DNA of 64,000 bases from Microcoleus sp. FACHB-1515. Its GTDB lineage: Bacteria > Cyanobacteriota > Cyanobacteriia > Elainellales > Elainellaceae. Location: assembly GCF_014696105.1 (NCBI RefSeq), contig NZ_JACJPO010000015.1:62001-126000 (forward strand), given 5' to 3'. A model generated the notes under the pieces. The model was not told the DNA's origin and searched no databases. It was given only the letters and a program-made list of their open reading frames with translations. Below, in pieces: positions 53,654 through 61,026 of this stretch. The stretch's first letter is position 1; every line of letters begins with the position of its first letter. A program made the translations under genes and the position numbers.

Positions 53654-54629
53654 GTTGCAGCAGTTCGACTTGCGTTCCGCCCACAGGCTTGTAGAACACA
53701 ATGCCCGTGCTCTTTTCGTAGATGATCTTGGCGGTGGTGTCGTCCGCGATGGAATCGACTGCCTTGAAGTCAGAGAACTTCAAAGTGCCTGCGCGTAAAC
53801 CAGAACCGGGCAGCAGCGATCGATCAAGAACGATCGTGTCGTCATTCGGGTTGAAGTCTGTGATCTTGTCGAGGTGCTCGTTGGAGCCTTTGCCAAACAC
53901 AAAGCGATCGCCACCGCCACCACCTGTGAGCACGTCGAATCCTTCACCAGCAACGAGCCTGTCACGGCCTGCATTGCCCGACATCACATCGCTGCCTCTT
54001 CCGCCGATGATCACATCGTCGCCTGCGCCGCCCAAGAGTGTATCTTCACCTGCGCCGCCATCGATGCGATCGCTGCCTGCGCCGCCGCGAATTACGTCGT
54101 TGCCGTTGTCACCAAACAGGCGATCGTTGTCATCGCCGCCATCAATTAAGTCATCGCCATAGCCGCCATAGATCAAATCTTGGCCTGCTTCACCTTTGAG
54201 CGTGTCGTTGCCAACGCCACCTTGAAGCGTGTCATCGCCTGCGCCGCCATACAGCGTGTCGTCGCCCGCATCGCCAAACAGCGAGTCGTTATCTGCGCCG
54301 CCATAGAGCGTGTCGTTGTTCAATCCGCCGCGAATTCTATCTTCGCCCGCATTGCCAAAGATGACATCATCTCCTCTGCGGCCAAAAAGCTGATCGTTGC
54401 CTGCTGCGCCGCCAATCTCGTCATCTCCAAGCTCTCCCGAAATCACAAATGGAGTGGTGGAATCGATCGAAATGGGTCGAATCGTGTCGTTTAGCTGGCT
54501 GCCGATCGCCTGCACGGTTCCCGCAGGTGAATCGGGTGGTGTTCTTAGGGTGACTGGCCCCTGGCTAATCACCTCTAGCCCAAATGTGGGAAAACTGCCC
54601 CCACCTGGTGCTGTAATTACTTCTGACAC
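53601..54629 (-). CDS. RTX / hemolysin-type calcium-binding repeat protein
   Basis: A 342-residue acidic protein. The N-terminus (SEVITAPGGGSFPTFGLEVI) has no signal peptide. Residues 75-235 hold about eighteen nonapeptides GGxGxDxLx, such as YGGAGDDTLQGGVGNDTLKG, that form calcium-filled beta-rolls. A C-terminal FVFGKGSNEHLDKITDFNP block follows, as in secreted RTX proteins, with the end region serving as a type I secretion signal. It would be exported and fold on meeting calcium, giving an S-layer or matrix protein. GTG start. It heads the glycan locus. No type I secretion genes are in the window. Confidence 0.9.
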   Translation of the reverse strand: MSEVITAPGGGSFPTFGLEVISQGPVTLRTPPDSPAGTVQAIGSQLNDTIRPISIDSTTPFVISGELGDDEIGGAAGNDQLFGRRGDDVIFGNAGEDRIRGGLNNDTLYGGADNDSLFGDAGDDTLYGGAGDDTLQGGVGNDTLKGEAGQDLIYGGYGDDLIDGGDDNDRLFGDNGNDVIRGGAGSDRIDGGAGEDTLLGGAGDDVIIGGRGSDVMSGNAGRDRLVAGEGFDVLTGGGGGDRFVFGKGSNEHLDKITDFNPNDDTIVLDRSLLPGSGLRAGTLKFSDFKAVDSIADDTTAKIIYEKSTGIVFYKPVGGTQVELLQLGKNLPITAADFQIGNG

Positions 54630-55291
54630 AATACTTTACCTTGATTTTTGAAGGATGTTGGAGAAACAACCAGCGCAAATCAATGTTCACCTGAATGATC
54701 GTGATTCAGGTAAGCAGGCTGAGGCTGGCAGCAGGAACAGGTCAACTGGAATCGCTGAACCTGCAATATATGGTCTAAACACCCGTGAAATCCGCAGCCT
54801 CATGGAGCAACGGCAGTTTGATCGCGATCGCAAACGGTAGAGCTACTGAAAATCGCTAAATCCCATCTATCGATCGGGATGAAGGCCATGAACTAGCGCA
54901 AAAAGCTGTTCGTCTTCTTCTGTGCAGGGGTGAGTTCGGCAGGCATCCCTTGAAAATCCTGTAATCATCTGCTTTGGCAACAGCTATCCGCCCTGCGGTA
55001 CTGGAATCCAGCTTGACTACGTGATAACACCGAGAATAAACGCTTTTCTGCCGAGTGTAAACCCTATTCACCATTACTTTACAAAAGTGACAGCTAGTAT
55101 GATTGCCGGAGCGATCGCTCATTTCAACTTCAATCCGCTACTGACTTGGAGTTGCACCTCAATCAACGGTCGATCGACGCGATCGACCATTTCCTAGAAA
55201 GATGTTGATACTTCTGGCAATGCTTGTTTCTTCCTGATTTGGGCAATTGGGGCGCGTCAGATTGAAGAATGGATCGAAATTGCAGTTGATC
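54630..55291. other. Divergent control region between the RTX locus and GT2 gene
   Basis: 662 bases with no convincing gene. It must carry the promoter for the long minus-strand locus. ACCTGAAT (54689-54696) and ATTCAGGT (54704-54711) form an 8-bp hairpin in the RTX leader, about 60 bases before its start codon. Short open frames here (54655-54840 plus, 54856-55122 minus) lack ribosome-binding sites and protein-like composition. Confidence 0.6.
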
Positions 55292-56326
55292 ATGTCATTT
55301 TTTTTACGGCCTGAGCCTACCGTCAGCGTGGTGATTCCAGCCTACAACTGCGATCGCTATTTGGCAGAAGCGATCGACAGCGTGCTGTGTCAAACCGAGC
55401 AAGATTATGAGCTGATTGTGATTGATGATGGCTCAACCGATCGCACGCAGCAGATTTTACAAACCTATCGAAATCAATCGTTGAACATTGATTTGCGAAC
55501 GGTTTGTCAGCCTAATCAAGGCGTGGCGATCGCTCGCAATCACGGCATTGAATTGGCACGAGGCAAATGGATTGCCTTTCTGGATGCGGATGATGTGTTT
55601 CTGCCCGATAAACTGGCCGCGCAAGTCGCGATCGCGCAGGCAAATTCGGATGTGGGAATTGTGCATAGCGGCTGGCAGCGAATCAACGCAACGGGAGAAA
55701 TCTTGATGCAGGTAGAGCCTTGGCAGCAAATTCCAACGCTGGATTTGGAAAGCTGGCTGCGCTGGAAACCCGTTTTGCCCAGCGCGATGCTGTTTCGACG
55801 CGACTGGCTCGATCGCGCGGGTGGCTTTGATCCGCGCTTTCCTCCGGCTGAAGATACCGAACTGGTGCTGCGGCTGGCGCGGATGGGCTGTCGATCGATC
55901 TGGCTGCCGCAGGTAACAGTTCGCTATCGCCAACACGAAAACAGCGCCATGCACCAAGGCTTGCCACAGGCGCGATCGCTCGCTGCCGTCATCGATTACT
56001 TTTTTACCCAGCCCGACCTGCCGCCAGCGATTCGCCATCTGGAATCACAAATTCGCTACAGCACGCTAATTTGGACTGCTTGGTATCTGCATCACACCGG
56101 ACATGCTGCCGAAATGAGCCGCACCTTGCAGAAGGCGTGGAAGCTTTCACCGTATCCGCCGATCGAAACGATCGTGCATTGGGCAGATTGCTTTGCCAGC
56201 TATGCCCAAAACTGGGGAATTGATTTCGACGCTCAAGCTCTTGCTGTTTCAGCAGAATGGCAAACCTTGAGCAAATGGGTGTTGAACCAGAACAATTCAT
56301 CTCCCAAATCGATCGCTCTTGATTGA
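55292..56326 (+). CDS. Family 2 glycosyltransferase
   Basis: A 344-residue GT-A enzyme. ATG at 55292 gives MSFFLRPEPTVSVVIPAYNC; an in-frame upstream start at 55247 is unsupported. Seen: VSVVIPAYNCDRYLAEAIDS, the nucleotide-binding IVIDDGSTDRTQQIL, the metal motif FLDADDVF, and the acceptor-side PPAEDTELVLRLARMG (ED) with YRQHENSAMH. The C-terminal 100 residues are helical. It is divergent from the RTX locus and may supply another sugar to the same product. The stop codon is two bases from that of the convergent gene. Confidence 0.92.
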   Translation: MSFFLRPEPTVSVVIPAYNCDRYLAEAIDSVLCQTEQDYELIVIDDGSTDRTQQILQTYRNQSLNIDLRTVCQPNQGVAIARNHGIELARGKWIAFLDADDVFLPDKLAAQVAIAQANSDVGIVHSGWQRINATGEILMQVEPWQQIPTLDLESWLRWKPVLPSAMLFRRDWLDRAGGFDPRFPPAEDTELVLRLARMGCRSIWLPQVTVRYRQHENSAMHQGLPQARSLAAVIDYFFTQPDLPPAIRHLESQIRYSTLIWTAWYLHHTGHAAEMSRTLQKAWKLSPYPPIETIVHWADCFASYAQNWGIDFDAQALAVSAEWQTLSKWVLNQNNSSPKSIALD

Positions 56327-56327
56327 G

Positions 56328-57101
56328 CTAGAGCGCCAGCAGCAATGCTGCATATCCGATCGCGCCAAGGGCAAATGACCAGAAGTGACTTTCTCGCTCT
56401 TCGGGCAGTTCTTCTTTCAGAACATTTAGGACGACGCCGCCTGCGAGAAAAGCAGACAAAACGGCGATCGCCGCTTGCGAAATTGCTGTGCCAACGCCGA
56501 TCGCCCAGCCTGCAACAACGGCAGCAGCCAAAATCCAGCGTCCCAGCTTGTCATACATCTTCTTGTGATGTTCGCGTAAACCGTTGTCGTTCACAAAAAA
56601 GTGCAGCGCCATTGCGATCGCAAAAAACAGCAAGCTGGTTAAACCTGGCACTTCTCGATGCACAAGCAGATAGCCAATCAGCGCATTGTAAAGCGCAAAA
56701 GAAGCGATGTGCAGCCAAAACACTCTGGCGCTCGTGACATCGCCATCGCCTGCCGCCTGATTGCGTTTGCGCGAGGTTTTAGCTGCCCGCTCCAGCCCAT
56801 AGAACGCAGCCAATCCCAGCATCGCCACGAGGTAAACGTGATGTTCAAGAAACGCAATTTCTGCATCAAACTGTTGCTGCACTGTTTCTTGCGCTCTGCT
56901 GAGATCCGGCAGAATATGCACGAATACATAGGCGACGGACACACCACTGCCCAGCGACAGCCACCGACTGCGCGGCGTCGATCGCAACAGGCGCAGCCGA
57001 CAAGCAAACAGATGAATCAGCGCCAGTCCGATCGCCAGCACTCCAGCAATCGCGCGAATTTCGATCGGGGCAGCCTCGGCTTCAGAAATGGCAGCAAGCA
57101 T
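56328..57101 (-). CDS. ZIP-like polytopic membrane protein
   Basis: A 257-residue protein with about eight helices. Features reminiscent of ZIP metal transporters are the histidine-bearing helix AMALHFFVNDNGLREHH and the following FLAGGVVLNVLKEELPEERES. In true ZIPs these positions carry HN..E and HE.P.E; here they are only partly kept. HILPDL near 60 may be another ligand site. I infer a distant ZIP relative; metal transport is unproven. Convergent with the GT2 gene, two bases apart. Confidence 0.6.
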   Translation of the reverse strand: MLAAISEAEAAPIEIRAIAGVLAIGLALIHLFACRLRLLRSTPRSRWLSLGSGVSVAYVFVHILPDLSRAQETVQQQFDAEIAFLEHHVYLVAMLGLAAFYGLERAAKTSRKRNQAAGDGDVTSARVFWLHIASFALYNALIGYLLVHREVPGLTSLLFFAIAMALHFFVNDNGLREHHKKMYDKLGRWILAAAVVAGWAIGVGTAISQAAIAVLSAFLAGGVVLNVLKEELPEERESHFWSFALGAIGYAALLLAL

Positions 57102-57227
57102 ATTCGTGACGTGAACTCACCTATTGATAGCTTGCTAGAAGAACCGGATTCAACGAGTCTCTCCATCAGCAGACCTTTGTAGCGATGAGGCGATCGAACT
57201 CGCCAATGCGAGAGCTTAGGGCAGACC

Positions 57228-57253
57228 AAAAAGGGCACGTCCCAACGTGCCCC
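57228..57253 (-). terminator. Rho-independent terminator after the DUF937 gene
   Basis: GGGCACGT (57233-57240) and ACGTGCCC (57245-57252) form an 8-bp GC-rich stem with a four-base loop. On the minus strand it is followed by TTTTTGG. It lies about 65 bases after the DUF937 stop codon. Confidence 0.8.
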
Positions 57254-57316
57254 ATTTGTTGATGCAATCCTTGCGGCTGTCCAAATCGATCGCATGAAAG
57301 CTAGGATCGCCGAAAA

Positions 57317-57850
57317 TTAGCGCTGCGACAGGAATCGACCCGCGATCGAAATTGCGTCGCCCACGTCAACCGCGCCGTCGTTGTCTGCATCCAAAAAGGC
57401 ATTCAGCACCGAGTTGGACTGCGGATTTTGAACGCTGCCCTGATTGCTGGCTCCGGTTTTCAGCAGGTTGAGAACGACTGGAATCAAAATCGGCAGCAGC
57501 ATTTGAATCGTGCGGGCATCAATTCCGGTGCGCTGGGCGGCATCCTGCACGGCGGACTGCTGCTGCTGTGGTGAAAAAATCGACTGCACAGCAGACTGGT
57601 TGGGACTAGTTCCAGCAAATTGCTCGATAATGCTGGCAACTTGGCTGCGTCCGCCATTGGCCTGCTGCTGCTGAAGTGCCGATCGCACGTGGCTTCCCAA
57701 AACGGACAGCACCGCTTGCGTGGCGCTTGAATTCATGCCTTGCTGACCGCTGACCTGCTGCACAACGTTCAAAATGCTGCTGAGCTGGTTTGGGCTAGCC
57801 TGCTGGTTTGGGTTATCGATCGCGCCCAAAATTTGATCAAAAAGTCCCAT
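57317..57850 (-). CDS. DUF937 family protein with EF-hand/dockerin-like C-terminus
   Basis: A 177-residue Gln/Ala/Ser-rich protein. The N-terminal MGLFDQILGAIDNPN, the LSSILNVVQQVSG repeats and the hydrophobic TIQMLLPILIPVVLNLLKTG helix are typical of DUF937 (YidB-like). The last 30 residues contain a perfect 12-residue calcium loop, DADNDGAVDVGD, flanked by helices, as in a single EF-hand or half a dockerin. Calcium binding is therefore likely; the role is unknown. It has its own terminator. Confidence 0.82.
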   Translation of the reverse strand: MGLFDQILGAIDNPNQQASPNQLSSILNVVQQVSGQQGMNSSATQAVLSVLGSHVRSALQQQQANGGRSQVASIIEQFAGTSPNQSAVQSIFSPQQQQSAVQDAAQRTGIDARTIQMLLPILIPVVLNLLKTGASNQGSVQNPQSNSVLNAFLDADNDGAVDVGDAISIAGRFLSQR

Positions 57851-57933
57851 TGCAAAAATTCCTCTTCATCCAACTGCTCAATGCGATGAGCGACCAAACA
57901 GATTTCTACCAAAACAAATTGCGACCAAACAGA

Positions 57934-57975
57934 GCGCTACCGATCGCGCTGAGAAATCTCAGCCTCCGGTAGCGC
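57934..57975 (-). terminator. Long two-part hairpin after the BON-domain gene
   Basis: The outer stem GCGCTACCG (57934-57942)/CGGTAGCGC (57967-57975) encloses an inner stem GCTGAGA (57948-57954)/TCTCAGC (57957-57963). The minus strand continues TCTGTTTGGTC, a weak T-tract. It lies 18 bases past the BON gene stop codon. Confidence 0.65.
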
Positions 57976-57992
57976 GATCGCCAAAAAACGAA

Positions 57993-58340
57993 TTAACCGA
58001 TCGTTACCTGACTGGTATCTACTGCCGTTGCACCGCTGACGCCACGCGCAACCGAAACCATTTTGGTCAGGCTTTGCTGATCGGGAACTTTGCCTTTGAG
58101 AACAACGGTGGTTCCCGTCTGCGCGACATAAAGCGTTTCAATGTCGGTGATCGACGAATCATTGTCAAAGGCGAGGGCAACGCGCTTGGCAAGGCCGCTC
58201 TGGTCGTATTCGCCATTTAGACCGACGCGCTCAGGCGGAATGCTTTCGCCGCCGCTAGCAGCCGGAGCTTGCGCGGGAGCGGATTGTGCTGCCTGCGCTT
58301 CATTCCGTCCGATTCCAAACAGTCGCTGAAGAAATCCCAT
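57993..58340 (-). CDS. BON-domain protein
   Basis: A 115-residue protein. The N-terminus MGFLQRLFGIGRNEA is amphipathic rather than a signal peptide, followed by an Ala/Pro-rich spacer. A BON domain lies at about 45-115: AKRVALAFDNDSSITDIETL, the VVLKGKVPDQQSLTKMV turn and a closing beta strand VDTSQVTIG. BON domains bind phospholipid or peptidoglycan (as in OsmY), here perhaps at the membrane through the N-terminal helix. It belongs to a small group of stress or envelope genes. A strong hairpin follows. Confidence 0.85.
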   Translation of the reverse strand: MGFLQRLFGIGRNEAQAAQSAPAQAPAASGGESIPPERVGLNGEYDQSGLAKRVALAFDNDSSITDIETLYVAQTGTTVVLKGKVPDQQSLTKMVSVARGVSGATAVDTSQVTIG

Positions 58341-58678
58341 TCAATAACACCTCGTTTGAAGTTTAATTTACCGTTGAAAATTTACGCTTTACTAGCTGAC
58401 CGTATCATCGCTCACAAGGTAGAGAAGCTGTTTGCGCTTAATAGAGTTTTTAGATTTTTCCCATCAGCTTGTCTTGGTGTATCAGAATACAAATGCGATA
58501 CAAACGCTGCGATCGCGAAGTTCCGACGATGCTGACTTGCCTGACTTCAGGATCACGAAATTACAAGTTTTGCAGCCAGCTACGACTGATAGAAGAAGTC
58601 AGATCTCCGCACAAATTCTAAAGTAGAAATTAATAGTAGAAATCAATCTGTTTCGAGTAGAACCATAGGAGAAAATCA
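58341..58678. other. Divergent intergenic region
   Basis: 338 bases between the BON gene and a small membrane protein. It should carry promoters in both directions. No conserved box, repeat or RNA structure stands out to me. The short open frames here have no coding character. Confidence 0.5.
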
Positions 58679-58861
58679 ATGAGTCAAGAAGTCGTGAAAA
58701 TCATCATGCTCGGTTTGCTGCTGCTATTTGCGATCGCGCCCTTTGCTGGACTTGCACCGTTACTGCTGGTGATTTTGATTGGCGGATTTGCCAGCGTAAT
58801 CTGGTCGGTGGCGAAAGTTTTGCTGCTGGGCAGCCGGGATGAAGCTGAAGAAAAGACCTAA
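58679..58861 (+). CDS. Small two-helix membrane protein
   Basis: A 60-residue protein preceded by a good Shine-Dalgarno (AGGAG, eight bases). Two hydrophobic helices (IIMLGLLLLFAIAPFAGLAP and LLLVILIGGFASVIWSVAKVL) are joined by a short turn and end in a charged tail (GSRDEAEEKT). No family recognised. Such small hydrophobic proteins are often induced by envelope or salt stress. A perfect 26-base palindrome follows the stop codon. Confidence 0.75.
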   Translation: MSQEVVKIIMLGLLLLFAIAPFAGLAPLLLVILIGGFASVIWSVAKVLLLGSRDEAEEKT

Positions 58862-58863
58862 AT

Positions 58864-58896
58864 AAAAAGAGCAAGTGATCGATCACTTGCTCTTGC
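58864..58896. terminator. Bidirectional terminator, perfect 26-base palindrome
   Basis: AGAGCAAGTGATC (58868-58880) is followed at once by its exact complement (58881-58893), with A-tracts on the left. It sits between the convergent 60-residue membrane protein gene and the holin-like gene. The T-tract appears on the minus strand, so termination of the holin-like gene is best supported. Confidence 0.8.
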
Positions 58897-58942
58897 ACCT
58901 GCAACCTATCTTTGAAGTTAATTAAGCCGGAGCTGAAACGGA

Positions 58943-59332
58943 CTATTCAGCTTTGAGTTCCGAGCTGCTGTCGAGCTTGAGATCCGGGCGACGCTCCGCA
59001 ATGTAGCGGCTCAGCAGCGTGTTCACAAACGACAGAATCACCGGGCCAAGGATGAAAGCGACCAAGCCGCTGACGTGGAATCCTGGCACGAACAGCGAGG
59101 CCAGCCAGAAGCAAAAACCGTTCACAACAAGCGAAGCTGCACCGAGGCTAAGGAAGTTCAAAGGCAGCGTCAGCGTAGACAAAACGGGCTTGACCGAAGC
59201 GTTGACTGCGCCCAGTGCGATCGCAGCAATAATCGCCGCAGGGAACGTAGCAATATCAACACCTTTTAGCAAAATATCGACGACTAGCAGGCTTAGTGCC
59301 GTTGCCAACCACGTAAAGAAAACTCCAATCAT
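58943..59332 (-). CDS. Phage holin superfamily IV-like membrane protein (PF04020 type)
   Basis: A 129-residue four-helix membrane protein. The family pattern is clear: an N-terminal helix VFFTWLATALSLLVVDILL, then FPAAIIAAIALGAVNASVKP with TLPLNFLSLGAASLVVNGF, and GLVAFILGPVILSFVNTLLS before a charged tail. Despite the family name these are chromosomal proteins of unknown function in many bacteria, and no phage genes surround it. Convergent with the small membrane protein gene. Confidence 0.88.
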   Translation of the reverse strand: MIGVFFTWLATALSLLVVDILLKGVDIATFPAAIIAAIALGAVNASVKPVLSTLTLPLNFLSLGAASLVVNGFCFWLASLFVPGFHVSGLVAFILGPVILSFVNTLLSRYIAERRPDLKLDSSSELKAE

Positions 59333-59551
59333 TGGATTTCCTCCAATACTATAAACAGCAAATCTTTATGCTCTGAACTGATTATGACTTGATTGATTAA
59401 TGCTGGAGATCTCTACGCGGATAGAGATTCTTCACCAAAGTTGATTCGGAGATTACGACCGCTTCAGGTTAATTCGGAAGGGAGAGGTGCTTTATTGTAG
59501 GAATCAAGCACAATAGTGACAAAGCTAGCAGATTACAAGAGAGAACGGACT

Positions 59552-59731
59552 ATGAAAGCGACCAGACTTTTGCTTGGTATTCTCCTTCCGCCGCTTGGTA
59601 TTTTTCTAACCTATGGCGTTGGCCCAACGCTGCTGATCAGCATTTTGCTAACGATTTTTGGTTGGCTCCCCGGTAGCATTCACGCAGTTTGGGCGATCAC
59701 GAAGCACTACGAGCAAATCGAACGTGCGTAA
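59552..59731 (+). CDS. Pmp3/YqaE-type small membrane protein
   Basis: A 59-residue protein with two membrane helices and the family motif LLGILLPPLGIFLTYGVGPT followed by ISILLTIFGWLPGSIHAVW. Pmp3 proteins stabilise membrane potential under salt and cold stress in yeast and plants. The ATG at 59552 is chosen because it starts the conserved part (MKATRLLLGIL) and has AGAGAGAAC upstream; an in-frame TTG-type start at 59516 is unlikely. A clear terminator follows. Confidence 0.88.
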   Translation: MKATRLLLGILLPPLGIFLTYGVGPTLLISILLTIFGWLPGSIHAVWAITKHYEQIERA

Positions 59732-59765
59732 AGCGTACTGAATGGCAGTCCGAATAATTGTTGTG

Positions 59766-59797
59766 AGGCGGAAGCAAGATTTGTTTCCGCCTTTGTT
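59766..59797 (+). terminator. Rho-independent terminator after the Pmp3-like gene
   Basis: AGGCGGAA (59766-59773) pairs with TTCCGCCT (59785-59792), followed by TTGTTG. An inner CAA/TTG pairing tightens the loop. It lies 35 bases after the stop codon. Confidence 0.75.
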
Positions 59798-59866
59798 GCT
59801 GGACATGCCTTTGCTGTTGGCTACAGCAGATCCACGCTAACCTGAATTGAGCAATCGAGAATTTCT

Positions 59867-60754
59867 ATGACCACTCAACTGCGGCAGCAAGACAATATCG
59901 GCGGCGAAGTGCGGCCTTACTCTTGGCAGTGGCAAGATCAAACCTACACGATCGCCACTGAAACGCTCGGACAAGGCAGACCTGTCCTTCTGCTGCCCGC
60001 CATGAGTACGGTTTCGTCGCGATCGGAACTGCGCGAAAGTGCTCAGCGGCTTGCAGCGCACTTTCAGGTGACAGCGATCGACTGGCTCGGCTTTGGCGAT
60101 TCCGATCGCCCACCGCTTCAGTACAATCCTGCCCTGTTCGATCGCCTGCTACAAGATTTCGTGGGTGATCGCTTCACGCAACCGCCCGCCGTTCTCGCTG
60201 CCGGACATGGCGCAGGCTATGCGTTGCGGCAGTCGTCACTTTGGTCGAAGCTCGTGCTGGTTGCTCCAACTTGGCGCGGTCCTTTGCCGACGATGGGCGC
60301 TCCGATCGCCGTTGCCAGCGCAGTTCGTGAATTGGTGCGATCGCCGCTGCTGGGTCAAGCGCTGTATCAGGCCAACACAACGCCCGGATTCTTAAAGCTG
60401 ATGTATGGGCGGCATGTGTACGTGGATCAGGCAAAATTAACGCCGGAATTTATTCGTAAAAAGCGATCGCTGACGCAGCAAACTGGGGCACGTTTTGCGC
60501 CTGCGGCTTTTGTTACAGGGGCGATCGATCCGGCAACAAACCAACAGGAATTTCTCAATTATGTGCAAGCCTGCTCTGCTCCAATTTTGACAGTTGTTGC
60601 AGCAAAAGCACCGCCAAAATCGAGTGCAGAAATGGCAGCGATCGCGCAATTACCCAACGTTCAATCAGTCAGCATTGCGGGAACATTGGGACTGTATGAA
60701 GAATGCGCGATCGAGGTTGTAAACGCCGCTTTGCCATTTTTGCAGACTGCGTAA
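59867..60754 (+). CDS. Alpha/beta-hydrolase fold protein lacking the catalytic Ser and His
   Basis: A 295-residue protein with the hydrolase layout: VLLLPAMSTVSSRSELRESA, the strand VTAIDWLGFGDSDRP, the elbow strand VLAAGHGAGYALR and a lid region at about 145-205. The elbow reads GHGAG where active enzymes have GxSxG, so the nucleophilic serine is glycine. The C-terminal block, usually G..H.E, reads LGLYEECAIEVVNAAL, with tyrosine in place of histidine. It is therefore probably a non-catalytic relative or a binding protein. Similar Ser-less proteins may exist in other cyanobacteria, but I cannot verify that here. Preceded by the Pmp3-like gene and its terminator. Confidence 0.82.
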   Translation: MTTQLRQQDNIGGEVRPYSWQWQDQTYTIATETLGQGRPVLLLPAMSTVSSRSELRESAQRLAAHFQVTAIDWLGFGDSDRPPLQYNPALFDRLLQDFVGDRFTQPPAVLAAGHGAGYALRQSSLWSKLVLVAPTWRGPLPTMGAPIAVASAVRELVRSPLLGQALYQANTTPGFLKLMYGRHVYVDQAKLTPEFIRKKRSLTQQTGARFAPAAFVTGAIDPATNQQEFLNYVQACSAPILTVVAAKAPPKSSAEMAAIAQLPNVQSVSIAGTLGLYEECAIEVVNAALPFLQTA

Positions 60755-60785
60755 TCGCGGCGATTTGTCGCGTCCAAAAAAAGCT

Positions 60786-60813
60786 TTGACAATCGATCGA
60801 ATTCCGGTATACT
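60786..60813 (+). promoter_or_regulatory. Sigma-70-type promoter
   Basis: TTGACA at 60786-60791 and TATACT at 60808-60813, 16 bases apart, give a near-consensus housekeeping promoter. Transcription should start near 60820, just before the structured leader. Confidence 0.75.
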
Positions 60814-60820
60814 ACTCCGC

Positions 60821-60910
60821 TAAGGGAAGAAATGCCCCTACGCCTTCGGGAACCAGCCGAAGAACGCAGAGGACTTCCCCCAACCGATACCGTACATATC
60901 ACTTGAGGGC
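60821..60910 (+). ncRNA. Structured RNA leader, candidate cis-regulatory element
   Basis: GGGAAG (60824-60829) pairs with CTTCCC (60874-60879). Inside, CTTCGG (60844-60849) pairs with CCGAAG (60857-60862), leaving asymmetric internal loops. GCCCC (60834-60838) could instead pair with GGGC of the downstream ribosome-binding site (60907-60910), which would hide it. CCGAAGAACGC recalls part of the glutamine riboswitch consensus, but the matching 5' CGTTC strand is missing. I do not assign a class. Confidence 0.45.
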
Positions 60911-60914
60911 GATT

Positions 60915-61007
60915 ATGATCTTACGTCAGCTTTGCGCTGCGGTTGCACTGTTTCAAAGCTTTGCGATCGCAGCCGAACACGAATTGCTGTCCGATTCGCT
61001 GATTTGA
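60915..61007 (+). CDS. Short ORF, 30-residue signal-like peptide
   Basis: ATG at 60915 follows TTGAGGGCG by six bases and directly follows the structured leader. The peptide reads MILRQLCAAVALFQSFAIAA and then EHELLSDSLI, so it looks like a positively charged hydrophobic leader with an AxA-type end. The frame is open further upstream to 60765, but that would run through the promoter and leader. It could be a leader peptide that controls the next gene, a tiny exported peptide, or not translated at all. The next gene starts 19 bases after its stop codon. Confidence 0.45.
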   Translation: MILRQLCAAVALFQSFAIAAEHELLSDSLI

Positions 61008-61026
61008 GCGGGAGGACAACCAAATT

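Noticed and set aside
54655-55122. Short frames on both strands between the RTX and GT2 genes
   Set aside because: No ribosome-binding sites, no hydrophobic or domain pattern, atypical residue mix.
57017-57295. Minus-strand frame of 92 codons overlapping the ZIP-like gene start
   Set aside because: No Shine-Dalgarno, contains the DUF937 terminator, no protein-like pattern.
58943-59332. Prophage remnant because of the holin-like name
   Set aside because: The family is mostly chromosomal and no other phage gene is nearby.
60824-60880. Glutamine (glnA-type) riboswitch
   Set aside because: Only the 3' CCGAAG-AACGC part is similar; the 5' CGTTC strand and GGACGGAAGTAGG core are missing.
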